From the NCBI RefSeq assembly GCF_017571475.1, contig NZ_JAGETW010000009.1, positions 1 to 64,000 on the forward strand: DNA of 64,000 bases. The letters are read 5' to 3'. Source of the stretch: Thiomicrorhabdus sp. 6S3-12. Lineage in GTDB: Bacteria > Pseudomonadota > Gammaproteobacteria > Thiomicrospirales > Thiomicrospiraceae. The notes beneath the pieces are model-generated. The model worked only from the letters and a program-made list of their open reading frames with translations, was not told the origin of the DNA and made no database searches. Both the position numbers and the translations under genes were made by a program. This document shows positions 25,200 through 33,867 of the stretch, in pieces; positions within the stretch are counted from its first letter, which is position 1, and each line of letters starts with the position of its first letter.

Positions 25200-26027
25200 A
25201 TGCTTATGACATCAATTCGCGCAACGGCCGTAGCCGGTCTTTTCTATCCGGATAATGCAGAGCTTTTAAACGGTTGGCTGGCCAAGACACTTGGCGATGC
25301 GGCGAAGGGTAACAAGGTGGAAACGGCAATACCCCGTGCAATTATTGTTCCGCATGCCGGTTATATCTATTCCGGTGAGACCGCAGCCAAAGGATTTGAA
25401 TTATGGAAAGGCGCGCAAGATAAAATCCGTACTGTCGTCGTGATCGGCCCTGCGCACAGAGTCGGATTTCGCGGCGTCAGCACGGTGGATTTTGCGGCTT
25501 TGGCGACGCCGCTCGGGGAACTGGGGCTAGACGCTAAATTACGAGACGAACTTTTACAGCGCTTTGACTTCCTGAGCATTCATAATGCGGCTCATGCGGA
25601 CGAACACAGTCTCGAAGTTGAGTTGCCGTTTATAAAATATCTGTTGCCAGATGCGCAGGTGTTACCTCTGCTGAACGGCTCGGTTTCCGTGCAGGAAGAG
25701 GTCGATTTGATACGCGATTTATGGCGTAGAGACGGGGTCTATTTCGTTATCAGCAGCGATTTGAGTCATTTTCTCGAATATGACGATGCCCGCAAGGTAG
25801 ATGCTGAAACGGCAGATTTAATTGAGGCTCGGGGTTGGCAGGCGCTTTCCGGTGAAAAGGCTTGCGGTTATAAGGGGATTCAAGGGGTGCTTGCCGCGCT
25901 GGAAGGGCAGTCATTACAGATCGAGCGTTTGCAGACTTTGAATTCCGGTGATACGGCCGGCGATAAAAGCCGGGTCGTTGGTTACGGAGCCTGGGCATTG
26001 TACGAAAATCCGCACGAGGTGAGCTAA
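25200..26027 (+). CDS. AmmeMemoRadiSam system protein B (MEMO-type)
   Basis: 275 residues of the MEMO1 family, related in fold to class III extradiol dioxygenases. Conserved segments include PHAGYIYSG, GPAHRVGFRG, HADEHSLEVELPF and SSDLSHFLEYDDA, which supply His and Asp residues for a metal or nucleophile site. AAGGG lies 4 bases before this ATG and 10 before a second ATG at 25206, so either may be used. Its stop is directly followed by the protein A start. It acts with the divergent radical SAM protein and the AMMECR1 protein; the substrate is unknown. Confidence 0.9.
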   Translation: MLMTSIRATAVAGLFYPDNAELLNGWLAKTLGDAAKGNKVETAIPRAIIVPHAGYIYSGETAAKGFELWKGAQDKIRTVVVIGPAHRVGFRGVSTVDFAALATPLGELGLDAKLRDELLQRFDFLSIHNAAHADEHSLEVELPFIKYLLPDAQVLPLLNGSVSVQEEVDLIRDLWRRDGVYFVISSDLSHFLEYDDARKVDAETADLIEARGWQALSGEKACGYKGIQGVLAALEGQSLQIERLQTLNSGDTAGDKSRVVGYGAWALYENPHEVS

Positions 26028-26660
26028 ATGCAGAAAAGTGAAAATGCACTAGAATACAAGCAGATAGACACGGCTTATGCGCTGAATGAACCGCAGCAGC
26101 AATGTCTGTTGTCTTTGGCAAAGGGTTCGATAGAAAAAGGCTTAAAGGGTGTTGAAAACAATGGGTTAACGGCGGAACTTAATCTGGATGGTCAGCTGGC
26201 CAACCCCGGAGCCAGTTTTGTCACCTTGAATAAAGAGCAGCAGTTGCGCGGCTGTATCGGCAGTCTGCTGGCGCATCGTCCTCTGGCCGAAGATGTCGTG
26301 GCCAATGCTTTCAATGCCGCTTTCAAAGATCCTCGTTTTGCCCCTTTACAGCTTGAGGAAACCGATTTGCTTGAAATGGAAATTTCCGTCTTGAGTACGC
26401 CGCAAGAAATACAAGCGATTGAAACGCTGGAACAGTTGCTGGAGAGTTTGCAGCCGGGTTTGGATGGTCTGATTCTGACCCAGGGTTTCAGGCGCGCGAC
26501 CTTTCTCCCTTCGGTTTGGGAGCAATTGCCGGATAAGGAAGAGTTTGTCCGCCAGCTGATGCGCAAGGGAGGCATTATGCAGTGGAGCAGCGAAATTCGC
26601 TGCGAACGTTATCATTCGTTTAAATTCGGCGCTCAATGGCAGGAGATAGAATCGTCCTAG
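26028..26660 (+). CDS. AmmeMemoRadiSam system protein A (AMMECR1 domain)
   Basis: 210 residues. The AMMECR1 domain is shown by ASFVTLNKEQQLRGCIGSL, AEDVVANAFNAAFKDPRF and a GLDGLILTQGFRRATFLPS segment. LRGCIG is the family's invariant motif. The start follows the MEMO-gene stop with no gap, so translation is coupled. The C terminus (MRKGGIMQWSSEIRCERYHSF) is also typical. Its biochemical role is unknown. A hairpin terminator lies at 26740. Confidence 0.92.
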   Translation: MQKSENALEYKQIDTAYALNEPQQQCLLSLAKGSIEKGLKGVENNGLTAELNLDGQLANPGASFVTLNKEQQLRGCIGSLLAHRPLAEDVVANAFNAAFKDPRFAPLQLEETDLLEMEISVLSTPQEIQAIETLEQLLESLQPGLDGLILTQGFRRATFLPSVWEQLPDKEEFVRQLMRKGGIMQWSSEIRCERYHSFKFGAQWQEIESS

Positions 26661-26739
26661 TGTTGAATTAAGCCGGAATTGCCAATAAAACCTTTAAGGT
26701 TTGTGAAAGCGTTCTAAAACAAGGTTAGAATAGTTGCCG

Positions 26740-26773
26740 CACCGCCTGTAATGCGAGGCGGTTTTGTTTTTTT
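26740..26773 (+). terminator. Rho-independent terminator after the AmmeMemo genes
   Basis: An ACCGCCT/AGGCGGT stem (26741-26747 and 26755-26761) followed by a T-rich tract broken by one G. Confidence 0.8.
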
Positions 26774-26858
26774 ATCGGTGTATGCGTTCGGTACGACAGT
26801 TATCATGTCGAATCCTGTGTTGCGTATTTTATGAATTTGTCCGCCAGGTGGCTGTTGT

Positions 26859-27341
26859 TTGAAGTTTTCGATTCAGGTTTCCATTGCAGATCAGCGACTC
26901 GATTTAACAGAGGACGGTCGTGTGCTTAAACGCTATTCCGTCAGTACGGCTATGAAAGGGCCGGGCAATACTAAAAATTCGGGGCAGACACCGATCGGCA
27001 AACATTACATTCGCGCCAAAATCGGTGGCGGAGCGCCCGAAAATACGGTTTTTGTCGGTCGCCGGACGACCGGCGAGATTTATTCTCAGGCTTTGGCCGA
27101 GCAATATCCCGAACGCGACTGGATCCTGACCCGTATTCTCTGGTTATGTGGCATGCAGCCGGGGATCAATCGTCTCGGGAATGTCGATAGCATGCAACGT
27201 TATATCTATATTCATGGAACCCCGGATTGTGAACCGATGGGAATTCCTTTATCGCATGGCTGCATCCGCATGCGCAATGCCGATATTATGGAACTTTTCG
27301 ATCGGATAGGATACGGAACCGAAGTGGAGATCCTTCTGTGA
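26859..27341 (+). CDS. YkuD-family L,D-transpeptidase/carboxypeptidase lacking a signal peptide
   Basis: 160 residues with the YkuD catalytic motif: His119 in YIHGT and SHGCIRM with Cys135 as nucleophile. It starts at TTG with AGGTGG eight bases upstream. The N terminus (MKFSIQVSIADQRLDL) enters the domain directly, with no signal peptide or lipobox, so the protein should stay in the cytoplasm. Signal-less YkuD proteins such as Acinetobacter ElsL act as L,D-carboxypeptidases that trim recycled muropeptides. The following Opp-type permease genes overlap by 4 bases, and nagZ is nearby, which favours that role over cell-wall cross-linking. Confidence 0.8.
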   Translation: MKFSIQVSIADQRLDLTEDGRVLKRYSVSTAMKGPGNTKNSGQTPIGKHYIRAKIGGGAPENTVFVGRRTTGEIYSQALAEQYPERDWILTRILWLCGMQPGINRLGNVDSMQRYIYIHGTPDCEPMGIPLSHGCIRMRNADIMELFDRIGYGTEVEILL

Positions 27342-28261
27342 TCGGGTTTATTCTGCGTCTGTTCGGATCGATTCTGTTTGTCTCTTTTATTGTCGGAACG
27401 CTGGTCTTCATGCTGCTGCATCTGGTACCGGGCGATCCGGTTGCCGTCATGCTCGGCGACTGGGCGTCTCCGGCAGACGAACAGGCGCTGAGAACGCAGC
27501 TCGGTCTCGATATGCCGATCTGGCAGCAGTACTGGCACTATCTTGCCGGTCTTGTTCAAGGAGACTTGGGCAATTCGCTGTTTTATCAGCAACCGGTTGC
27601 CGATTTGATTGCCGAACGTTTTCCGTTGACAGCGCACCTGGCGGTAATGTCGCTTTTTCTGGCCATTCTGATCGCTTTCCCTTTAGGAATCTGGGCGGCG
27701 CTGCGCGCGGGCAGGTGGCCGGATCATTTGTCCATGGGGGTTTCGCTGCTTGGCGTTTCCATTCCGAATTTCTGGTTGGGGCCAATGCTGATTCTGGTGT
27801 TTGCATTGTGGCTTGGCTGGTTGCCGGTCAGCGGTGCGCAGCAGCCGTGGTCATGGGTTTTGCCGACGGTGACCCTGGGAACGGCCTTGGCCGCTATTCT
27901 GGCGCGTATGTTACGCGCTTCTCTGCTTGAAGTGATGCATGAGGATTATATTCGTACGGCTCAGGCCAAAGGCTTGTCTTCGATTCAGGTGTATGGCCGC
28001 CATGCGCTGTTTAACGCACTCTTACCCGTCGTAACCATTCTCGGTTTGCAATTGGGTACCCTGTTGGGCGGAGCCGTGATTACCGAGGTGGTTTTCGACT
28101 GGCCGGGACTGGGAAATCTGCTGGTTGAATCGATTCAGCGGCGGGATTATCCGGTTGTACAGGGGTGTATTCTGGTAATCAGTGTCGCCTATATCAGTAT
28201 TAACGGTCTGACGGAGCTGGTGTACGCCTGGCTCGATCCGCGGATCCGTCTGGCGAAATAG
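27338..28261 (+). CDS. Oligopeptide-type ABC transporter permease (OppB/DppB-like)
   Basis: 307 residues with about six membrane helices. The start has the OppB hallmark FMLLHLVPGDP. The LGVSIPNFWLGPML segment and the EAA-type loop (EDYIRTAQAKGLS, then HALFNALLPVV) contact the ATPase. It starts at GTG within the last codons of the YkuD gene. With the OppC-like permease 39 bases downstream it forms the membrane channel of a peptide importer. Genes for the two ATPases are missing from the window and may be elsewhere. Confidence 0.92.
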   Translation: MIGFILRLFGSILFVSFIVGTLVFMLLHLVPGDPVAVMLGDWASPADEQALRTQLGLDMPIWQQYWHYLAGLVQGDLGNSLFYQQPVADLIAERFPLTAHLAVMSLFLAILIAFPLGIWAALRAGRWPDHLSMGVSLLGVSIPNFWLGPMLILVFALWLGWLPVSGAQQPWSWVLPTVTLGTALAAILARMLRASLLEVMHEDYIRTAQAKGLSSIQVYGRHALFNALLPVVTILGLQLGTLLGGAVITEVVFDWPGLGNLLVESIQRRDYPVVQGCILVISVAYISINGLTELVYAWLDPRIRLAK

Positions 28262-28300
28262 AGGAATATCGGCTGCTACCGATAGGTATTGTGATTAGGG

Positions 28301-29107
28301 ATGATTGGTAAGTTCAGTTTTCTACTTGTATTTCTATGGCTCTTGATGGCAGTGTCTGCGTTTTTTATCGGCGAGGGCGCTAACCAGGTCAATCTGAACC
28401 TGCTTTTGACTCCGCCCGGCAGCGAGCACCTTCTCGGTACCGACGAACTCGGCCGTCCATTGCTGCAAAGAGTGGTTCTCGGCGCACAGACCTCGTTAAT
28501 GGTGGCACTGAGTGTGGTCGTGTTTTCGGCGATGATCGGCACCACTATCGGTATCGTCAGCGCTTATTACGGCGGTTGGATAGACCGTGTTCTAACCAAA
28601 ATCATTGATGTCTTTCTCGCTTTTCCCGGTCTGTTGCTGGCCATTGCGCTGGCGGCGGTGCTCGGGCCCGGAATCGAAAATGTCATCTTTGCACTGGTTG
28701 TCGTCGGCTGGGTCGGTTTCGCTCGTCTGGCGCGTGCACAGACCTTGAGTTTGCGTTCTCGGGAACATATTCTGGCGGCAAAAGCCTTGGCGGTACCGAA
28801 CTACCGTATTTTTTACCGTCATCTGCTGCCGCTGATTCTGGCTCCGCTCGGAGTGGAAGCCACTTTTGGTATTGCCGGAGCGGTCATCGCCGAGGCAGGA
28901 TTGTCGTTTCTCGGCCTGGGTGTCCAGCCGCCGGAGGCGTCATGGGGAAATATGATTAAGGAAGGAACCCGTTATCTTCTGGTGGCACCGCATCTGGTTC
29001 TGGCGCCGGGTATTGCGCTTATGCTGCTGGTTCTGGCCGTCAACCTGTTAGGCGATCAGTTACGCGACTATTTGGATGTCAGAGGTCGCCACCAGCATAA
29101 GGCCTAA
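28301..29107 (+). CDS. Oligopeptide-type ABC transporter permease (OppC/DppC-like)
   Basis: 268 residues with about five or six membrane helices. It has the DppC features LLGTDELGRPLLQRVVLGAQ after the first helix, VDIGI-type IDVFLAFPGLLLAIAL, the EAA loop (REHILAAKALAV, then HLLPLI), and SFLGLGVQPPEASWGNMI. It partners the OppB-like permease just upstream. The domain order matches nickel, peptide and murein-peptide importers. No terminator is evident before the convergent MOSC gene. Confidence 0.92.
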   Translation: MIGKFSFLLVFLWLLMAVSAFFIGEGANQVNLNLLLTPPGSEHLLGTDELGRPLLQRVVLGAQTSLMVALSVVVFSAMIGTTIGIVSAYYGGWIDRVLTKIIDVFLAFPGLLLAIALAAVLGPGIENVIFALVVVGWVGFARLARAQTLSLRSREHILAAKALAVPNYRIFYRHLLPLILAPLGVEATFGIAGAVIAEAGLSFLGLGVQPPEASWGNMIKEGTRYLLVAPHLVLAPGIALMLLVLAVNLLGDQLRDYLDVRGRHQHKA

Positions 29108-29129
29108 GCACTTGCGCAAATTGATTTGA

Positions 29130-29573
29130 TTAATCCAGCCAGCGGATATCGTCGCCACACTGGATTTCTCCGGCTTGCAGGACTTCGCAGCGTGCGCCAC
29201 CGCGCCAGTCAGGTGTCAGGGCGGCTTTCAACCCGGGGGCCAATTCATCCATTCTCGGACAAGGATCGGTTTCGCGAGTGATTCTGCAGATAACGCTTTC
29301 TCCGATTTGCAGTCGACGCCCGATATCCTCCGCCGAGAAATCGATATGGTCGGCTAAAAGGTTGGCCCGGCGTTCCTGCCAGTCAATCTCTGCACCGGCG
29401 TCTGCACAAGCTTGTTGCCACGCGTCGCGGCTTAGAATGGTAAGGCTGGTGCTGGCACGTTTATTACCCTGGTGGTCTCCAAGTCCGTTTTCGGTATTGA
29501 CAAAAGCGTGCTGATGAAGAGTAATAGGGCCTCGGCTCTGTTGATGGGTTGCTATGGCCAGTAACTTCGGCAT
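29130..29573 (-). CDS. MOSC-domain protein
   Basis: 147 residues, a single MOSC domain: a beta-rich core with ITLHQHAFVNTENGLGDHQG, SLTILSRDAWQQ, IGRRLQIGESVICRITRETDPCPRMD. The Cys in DPCPRMD is the position used in this superfamily for persulfide or molybdenum-cofactor sulfur transfer. Short stand-alone members such as YiiM/YcbX-like proteins handle N-hydroxylated compounds or sulfur mobilisation; the substrate here is unclear. GGAGC precedes its ATG. Confidence 0.85.
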   Translation of the reverse strand: MPKLLAIATHQQSRGPITLHQHAFVNTENGLGDHQGNKRASTSLTILSRDAWQQACADAGAEIDWQERRANLLADHIDFSAEDIGRRLQIGESVICRITRETDPCPRMDELAPGLKAALTPDWRGGARCEVLQAGEIQCGDDIRWLD

Positions 29574-29715
29574 GGTAAAAGCTCCGTTTAGGATAAAATC
29601 ATCGGGTTAAATTTTTACTATTTTATAGCGTTCCGATGACAGCAGAATGAAAAACGCAGCTCGATTTGCACAGGCAAAACTGTATGAATAACAAAACAAG
29701 ACGCAAAGGAATTGT

Positions 29716-30822
29716 ATGGTAAATCAATCCGGTAAGGCGATGTCTTTAGGCTCGATTATGGTTGATCTGCAAGGTACCTCGATGACCAGTCAGGAACGGG
29801 AGCGCTTACTTGATCCGAAAGTCGCCGGCGTCATTCTATTCAGCCGGAATTTTGAATCGGTCGAACAGTTGCAGGCTTTGACGACGGAGATTCATAAGTT
29901 GCGGCATCCGCGTTTATTGATCGGCGTTGATCATGAAGGCGGCCGGGTGCAGCGTTTCCGTCAAGGCTTTACTCATCTTCCGCCTATGCGTCTATTGGGC
30001 GCTTTGTATCAAAAAGACAAGAAAGCGGCACTGGATTATGCTCACAAAATCGGCTGGCTAATGGCCGCAGAACTGTTAAGTGTCGGCGTCGATTTCAGCT
30101 TTGCCCCCGTATTGGATCTTGATTACGGTGGCTCCAAAGTGATCGGCGACCGGGCATTTGCGGCGCATCCGAAAGAAGTGGCCGAACTGGCGCTGCATTT
30201 AATGAATGGTATGAAGCAGGCGGGAATGGCCTCGGTGGGCAAACATTTCCCAGGGCACGGTTTTATCGAGGCCGACACACATACTGAAACCGCAGTCGAT
30301 CCGCGCACGCTGCAACAGATTCAGCAGCAGGATATGCAGCCATTTCTGAGCCTGATCGAAAATGGTCTGGATGCGATTATGCCGGCGCATGTGATCTATC
30401 CTCAGGTAGATTCCAAGCCGGCGGGCTTCTCTGAATTCTGGTTACAGAGAGTCTTGCGTCAGCAGTGTCATTTTGAAGGCGCGATTATCAGCGATGATCT
30501 ATCTATGCAGGCTGCCGTTGAATATGGCGATGTTACCCAGCGGGTTGAAGCCGCGTTACAGGCCGGTTGCGACCTGGTTCTGGTCTGTAACGATCCGCAG
30601 GCTGCGGATCAGGTATTGGCCAGAGTGCAATGGGTCGGTGATCTCCTGAGTCATGCCAGATTGATTCGTCTGCATGCTCATCATCAGCATCAGATTCATA
30701 AACTGCGCTATGAACCTCTCTGGCAGGCTGCGGTACAGGCAGTAGATCACCTCAACGGCTGGGCGGAAAAGCATGTCACGGACAACACGACAGGCGAATT
30801 TTCCGCGTCACTGTTAAATTAA
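29716..30822 (+). CDS. nagZ: Beta-N-acetylhexosaminidase NagZ
   Basis: 368 residues of glycoside hydrolase family 3. GVDHEGGRVQRF and the KHFPGHG motif (active-site loop with the catalytic His/Asp dyad) are clear, and the IISDDLSMQAA segment carries the catalytic Asp nucleophile region. No signal peptide is present, so it acts in the cytoplasm, removing N-acetylglucosamine from anhydro-muropeptides in cell-wall recycling. It is slightly longer than E. coli NagZ (341 residues). AAGGA precedes the ATG. The upstream YkuD enzyme and Opp permeases fit the same pathway. Confidence 0.93.
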   Translation: MVNQSGKAMSLGSIMVDLQGTSMTSQERERLLDPKVAGVILFSRNFESVEQLQALTTEIHKLRHPRLLIGVDHEGGRVQRFRQGFTHLPPMRLLGALYQKDKKAALDYAHKIGWLMAAELLSVGVDFSFAPVLDLDYGGSKVIGDRAFAAHPKEVAELALHLMNGMKQAGMASVGKHFPGHGFIEADTHTETAVDPRTLQQIQQQDMQPFLSLIENGLDAIMPAHVIYPQVDSKPAGFSEFWLQRVLRQQCHFEGAIISDDLSMQAAVEYGDVTQRVEAALQAGCDLVLVCNDPQAADQVLARVQWVGDLLSHARLIRLHAHHQHQIHKLRYEPLWQAAVQAVDHLNGWAEKHVTDNTTGEFSASLLN

Positions 30823-30855
30823 TTCCAACTGAATCAATTCTTAAAGGTTTTATCA

Positions 30856-31995
30856 ATGACATTCGGCATGCAAAGCTTAATGGAACTCTGGGAATATCTG
30901 GTTATGCTGTTCGGTGGACAGGTATGGCTTTTGATGGTTACGCTGATCTTAACTGCAACGGCTGTGGCCGATGTTATTCAGAGAAAGGTTTTAAGTGTTC
31001 TGCATAACCAGCTGGTTAGAAGAGAAAAAATCTGGCTGGACAGTTTTGTCGACGCGGCGCGCTCTCCGGCGTCTTTCTTTATCTGGGTAACCGGTACCGT
31101 TCTGGCGTTAAATACGTTGATACTCAAAGTCGGAATTTACGTCGAGCTGGTTAAATACATTACCGATTTCAAATCGACCATTCTGACTTTGTCGGTCGGT
31201 TGGTTTGTGATTCGTCTGGTACAGCGTCTGGAACTGCATCTCAAAGATGTGGCCAAAGAAGACGACCGTTTGGACGAGGTAACCGTCGAAGCGCTGGCCA
31301 AAATTATCAAACTGCTGGCGTTTGTTCTTACCGGTCTGTTTTTCCTCAGCGCCTTCGGAGTCAGTATGACCGGGTTGCTCGCTTTTGGTGGGGTCGGGGG
31401 TATTGCCGTCGGTTTTGCCGCTAAGGATCTGCTGGGGAATGTGCTCGGAGGCTTGATGATCTATCTGGACAAGCCATTTACGGTAGGCGAGTGGATTCGT
31501 TCACCGGATAAGGATATTGAAGGGACGGTTGAAAATATCGGCTGGCGTATGACAACGGTGCGCACTTTCGATAAGCGTCCTCTGTATATTCCGAATGGGA
31601 TTTTTGCCAATATCTCGATCGAGAATCCGTCGCGCATGACCAACCGGCGTATCAAGGAATCCATGGGTATTCGTTACGCAGATGTCGGTAGAATGAAATT
31701 GATCGTTGACGATGTACGTAGTATGTTGCTGAATCACCCGGAGATCGACACCACTCAGACGTTGATTGTCAACTTCAACGGCTTTGGCGCATCGTCACTG
31801 GATTTCTTTATTTACACCTTTACCAAAACCACCAACTGGATTCTGTTCCACGAGATTAAGCAGGATGTACTGCTGAAAGTGAGTGAAATCGTTGAGAATC
31901 ATGGTGCGGAGATGGCCTTCCCGACACGAACCCTGTACATCGAGAAGGACGAAGTGGAAACTGCGGCGAGCGAGCCAGCGTCAGAGCAACGCTGA
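30856..31995 (+). CDS. MscS-family mechanosensitive channel
   Basis: 379 residues with four or five N-terminal membrane helices. The pore-lining helix is Gly/Ala-rich (LLAFGGVGGIAVGFAAKDLL), followed by NVLGGLMIYLDKPFTVGEWI and a beta domain (GTVENIGWRMTTVRTFDKRPLYIPN) and C-terminal vestibule. It releases solutes on sudden osmotic downshift. It is longer at the N terminus than E. coli MscS (286 residues), like YnaI/MscM types. AAAGG lies before the ATG; it is 33 bases after nagZ. Confidence 0.9.
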   Translation: MTFGMQSLMELWEYLVMLFGGQVWLLMVTLILTATAVADVIQRKVLSVLHNQLVRREKIWLDSFVDAARSPASFFIWVTGTVLALNTLILKVGIYVELVKYITDFKSTILTLSVGWFVIRLVQRLELHLKDVAKEDDRLDEVTVEALAKIIKLLAFVLTGLFFLSAFGVSMTGLLAFGGVGGIAVGFAAKDLLGNVLGGLMIYLDKPFTVGEWIRSPDKDIEGTVENIGWRMTTVRTFDKRPLYIPNGIFANISIENPSRMTNRRIKESMGIRYADVGRMKLIVDDVRSMLLNHPEIDTTQTLIVNFNGFGASSLDFFIYTFTKTTNWILFHEIKQDVLLKVSEIVENHGAEMAFPTRTLYIEKDEVETAASEPASEQR

Positions 31996-32002
31996 CGCTG
32001 GA

Positions 32003-32635
32003 TTAAAAGTTGGCTGCGGTCGTATGATGGCTCTCAAGTTTCGCCTTGAGATTGGTCAATGATTGATAGGGCATGTCTACCGCCATGCTGTTAGCCAAAC
32101 AACTCGGCAATAGTCCGCCGGGCTGCGCCGCCATTTCGAAAATGACCCGAGTCGTGTTGTCATTGATTTTCTGCAGCTTCCAAAAGCCGTTCAATTCGGT
32201 AATGCGTACCTTGTTTTCTTTTAACGGAAGCGCATCCGGTTTCGCTTGCAGAGTGATCGTGATTTCGTCCTGTTTTGCATCATCGACGGTAACCTGGGTT
32301 ACGCTGTCGCGATCGCTGACCGGCCAAGGGGCATTGGTGACACTGTAAATCAAAAACTGTTTGTCTCCGGTCTGTTTAATACGTTTCGCTTCCAGAGTAT
32401 TGAAATACCACTCTTTGGCTTTTGGCGTATCGGAAATAAAATCAAACACTTGCTGAATCGGAGCGGCAATCGTTACCTCGCCGCGAAACGCCTTGAATTC
32501 CGAGTTTTCGACTTTTTTGGTCCATACGCGCACATCGTTATTATCAACGGTAGTCTGTTCCTGCCACGCCTGAGCCATCCCTGTATGGAAGAATAAACTG
32601 ATAGCAGCCGCAGTCATAAACTGTCGTAAAGTCAT
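32003..32635 (-). CDS. START-domain exported protein
   Basis: 210 residues: a signal peptide ending HTGMAQA-WQ (about residue 23), then a START/Bet v1-like lipid-binding domain with FRGEVTIAAPIQQVFDFISDTPKAKEW and the WPVSDRDSV block typical of START proteins, plus a VIFEMAAQPGGLLP segment. It probably binds a hydrophobic ligand in the periplasm; the ligand is unknown. AGAGG precedes the ATG. It is transcribed alone, toward the mscS gene. Confidence 0.85.
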   Translation of the reverse strand: MTLRQFMTAAAISLFFHTGMAQAWQEQTTVDNNDVRVWTKKVENSEFKAFRGEVTIAAPIQQVFDFISDTPKAKEWYFNTLEAKRIKQTGDKQFLIYSVTNAPWPVSDRDSVTQVTVDDAKQDEITITLQAKPDALPLKENKVRITELNGFWKLQKINDNTTRVIFEMAAQPGGLLPSCLANSMAVDMPYQSLTNLKAKLESHHTTAANF

Positions 32636-32789
32636 TGCGGAAACCTCTTATATAAGAAAATACTGATATGATTATATCTAAAAGTTTTGCAAAATAATAT
32701 AAGTAAATGATTATATTATTTAATGATAAGTCTTAAGGATAGGCTTATTCGATTAGAATAAGTTATTGAAAACTAAGGAATGGCGGGGG

Positions 32790-33815
32790 TTAGAGGATAA
32801 TGACTTCCGGTTCCAGATAGACGCCGAACTTGTGGTTAACGGCTTCCTGAACTTGTTGCGATAACTCGACCAGTTCGTTTCCTTTCGCTCCGCCGAGGTT
32901 GACGATGACCAGCGCATGTTGTGCGGAAACGCCGGCCGCGCCGATATGTTTTCCTTTCCAGTCACATTGCTCAATCATCCAGGCTGCGGGAATCTTATAG
33001 GTTCCATCGAGCATTTTGTGGTGCGGTAGATCCGGGTTCTGTTCCTGGAGTTGTTTGAAATAGTCGGCATCGACAACCGGGTTTTTGAAAAAGCTTCCGG
33101 CATTCCCCTCTACGGCAGGGTCCGGAACACGTTGCTTGCGGATTTCGACGACGCGGTCGAAGACCATTTTCGGCGTAATGCTGTCTTTGTTGATAATGTC
33201 TCTGAAAGAGTCTCTTAGAGGCTCGTACGAAAGGTTGGGTTTGCCGCTGGCAAATTTTCTCAAGCGCACTGTGATACGGAATACCATCAGGCGGTTGATG
33301 TATTCCTGCTTGAAGATGCTGGTGCGATAGCCGAAGTTACATTCGGCGTTGCGGAATTCTCTATGCTGGCCGTCAAATACATTCAACGTTTGTACACGGG
33401 TAATCACATCCTGAGCTTCAGCTCCGTAGGCTCCGATATTCTGCACTGGTGCTGCACCGACCGAGCCAGGAATCAATGCGAGGTTTTCAAGCCCCCACCA
33501 GTTGTTTTCGACGCTATATTTAACCAGATCGTGCCACTTGACTCCGGCACCGACCGTCAGCCAGACGTTTTCGTTGTCTTCTTTGACGACGCGGATTTTA
33601 TTGTAACTGCAGCGCAGTGTCAGGCCCTGAAAGTCATGGGTAAACAGAAGATTACTGCCGTCACCGATAATTCGCCAAGGTAGAGAGGCCAGTTTTACAT
33701 CGGTGCGCAGTGTCAGAATATCACTCTGCTTATTGATCTCGACGTAGTATTGACTGCTTACATCGACATGAAAAGTGTTGTGTTTGAGTAGGGAGTAGTT
33801 GGCCTGAATGTGCAT
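32790..33815 (-). CDS. murB: UDP-N-acetylenolpyruvoylglucosamine reductase MurB
   Basis: 341 residues, the size of E. coli MurB (342). FAD-binding residues are in the GDGSNLLFT block and LIPGSVGAAPVQNIGAYG. The catalytic serine lies in EGNAGSFFKNP (short type I loop arrangement). The C terminus ends VYLEPEVIIL. The enzyme reduces the enolpyruvyl group to lactate, giving UDP-MurNAc in cell-wall synthesis. Its start region overlaps the promoter of the divergent sodium symporter. There is no strong Shine-Dalgarno. Confidence 0.95.
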   Translation of the reverse strand: MHIQANYSLLKHNTFHVDVSSQYYVEINKQSDILTLRTDVKLASLPWRIIGDGSNLLFTHDFQGLTLRCSYNKIRVVKEDNENVWLTVGAGVKWHDLVKYSVENNWWGLENLALIPGSVGAAPVQNIGAYGAEAQDVITRVQTLNVFDGQHREFRNAECNFGYRTSIFKQEYINRLMVFRITVRLRKFASGKPNLSYEPLRDSFRDIINKDSITPKMVFDRVVEIRKQRVPDPAVEGNAGSFFKNPVVDADYFKQLQEQNPDLPHHKMLDGTYKIPAAWMIEQCDWKGKHIGAAGVSAQHALVIVNLGGAKGNELVELSQQVQEAVNHKFGVYLEPEVIIL

Positions 33816-33831
33816 AGCATTTGTGTATAAT
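33804..33831 (+). promoter_or_regulatory. Sigma-70-like promoter of the sodium-dependent transporter
   Basis: CTGAAT (33804-33809), 16 bases, TATAAT (33826-33831), 37 bases before the transporter ATG. It overlaps the first codons of the divergent murB. Confidence 0.55.
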
Positions 33832-33867
33832 GATTCCGCAGTAGGGGAGTATTATAAAGGAATATTT

